Origin: CAZAYY01 sp964489525
GTDB lineage: Bacteria > Chloroflexota > Anaerolineae > Anaerolineales > JABWBV01
Length of the DNA: 27,656 nucleotides
Reading direction: 5' to 3'
NCBI GenBank assembly: GCA_964489525.1
Contig: CAZAYY010000039.1
Coordinates: forward strand, 1-27,656
Below are positions 27,602 through 27,656 of the stretch, in pieces. The notes under the pieces were generated by a model, which saw only the letters and a list, made by a program, of their open reading frames with translations, was not told the DNA's origin and searched no databases. Position 1 is the stretch's first letter, and each line of letters begins with the position of its first letter. A program made the position numbers and the translations under genes.

Positions 27602-27656
27602 TCAGTCCCCTACTCTTGACCAAGGCTCGTACGGGATACCGTTGTCATCCAGGAAG
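27602..27656 (-). CDS. C-terminal end of a second copy of the 110-residue unknown protein (truncated by window)
   Basis: The last 17 codons and stop of a minus-strand gene are visible, encoding Phe-Leu-Asp-Asp-Asn-Gly-Ile-Pro-Tyr-Glu-Pro-Trp-Ser-Arg-Val-Gly-Asp. All 55 bases are identical to 20231-20285, and the identity starts exactly at the stop codon. The rest lies outside the window. Confidence 0.85.
   Translation of the reverse strand, partial: FLDDNGIPYEPWSRVGD

Larger units (their letters stand above)
20052..27656 (-). mobile_element. Candidate integron-like gene-cassette array without visible integrase (CALIN-like)
   Basis: All genes here share the minus strand, encode unrelated single-step functions and are separated by spacers. 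At most junctions I find boxes matching or close to the attC core motifs RYYYAAC and GTTRRRY, and at several they enclose imperfect inverted arms with unpaired bases: 20119-20190, 20564-20611, 21005-21011, 21993-21999, 23272-23348, 24808-24890 and 25708-25833. Two gene families occur twice (methyltransferase, small unknown protein), as expected for cassette turnover. No integrase or attI is in the window. The boxes are short and degenerate, so the call rests on repeated architecture. The array continues past the window end. Confidence 0.45.

Noticed and set aside
19362..27656. Prophage or transposon explanation for the accessory region
   Set aside because: No transposase, integrase, phage structural gene, terminal inverted repeats or target-site duplication could be found in the window.

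Overview
This 27.7-kb window looks like a chromosomal segment of a Chloroflexota bacterium, most likely of the Anaerolineae type. The evidence is indirect: long Thr/Pro-rich spacers in several exported proteins, an exported protein ending in a Tyr-Leu-Pro-Leu-Leu tail motif, an archaeal-type phosphoglycerate mutase (ApgM), a LysX-type ATP-grasp ligase, and an orphan MsmX-like ATPase. There is no rRNA, tRNA or CRISPR array. The taxonomic call is an inference from these signs.

Positions 1-19300 are a core-like region. It opens with the Thr/Pro-rich end of an exported protein and an 870-bp spacer of hairpins that leads into a structured, terminator-bearing leader. Then come lysX-like (+), apgM (-) and an orphan sugar-ABC ATPase (-). 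A divergent promoter region starts a forward run: mutS, an S51-peptidase-like protein fused to a cysteinyl-tRNA-synthetase tail domain, a pteridine-reductase-like SDR, and folB. A promoter overlapping the folB stop codon starts a second forward run that appears to concern the cell surface: a membrane histidine-kinase-like protein without the phospho-accepting His, a protein with two LysM domains, and an LCP-family lipoprotein. This run meets, tail to tail on a shared CTAG, a 1119-residue exported protein with P-domain and dockerin-like modules. Behind that protein lies a reverse-strand operon of two small unknown proteins and a GerW/YtfJ-like protein.

Positions 19362-27656 are different. Every gene is on the minus strand, and the functions are unrelated and of the accessory kind: two copies of a SAM methyltransferase, a small unknown protein with a second copy running off the window end, a truncated CPBP protease, a tandem GNAT, an F420-type luciferase-like oxidoreductase, a GT1 glycosyltransferase, an APH-type kinase and an SRPBCC protein. 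Most junctions carry imperfect inverted repeats whose outer boxes match or approach the integron attC core motifs (RYYYAAC ... GTTRRRY) and whose inner arms carry one or two unpaired bases. My reading is an integron-like gene-cassette array with no integrase in view (CALIN-like). This is the most interesting possibility in the window. It is inferred by eye and needs covariance-model and folding tests. The two methyltransferase copies add a sharp mosaic: 459 identical bases joined to a stretch of about 89% identity.
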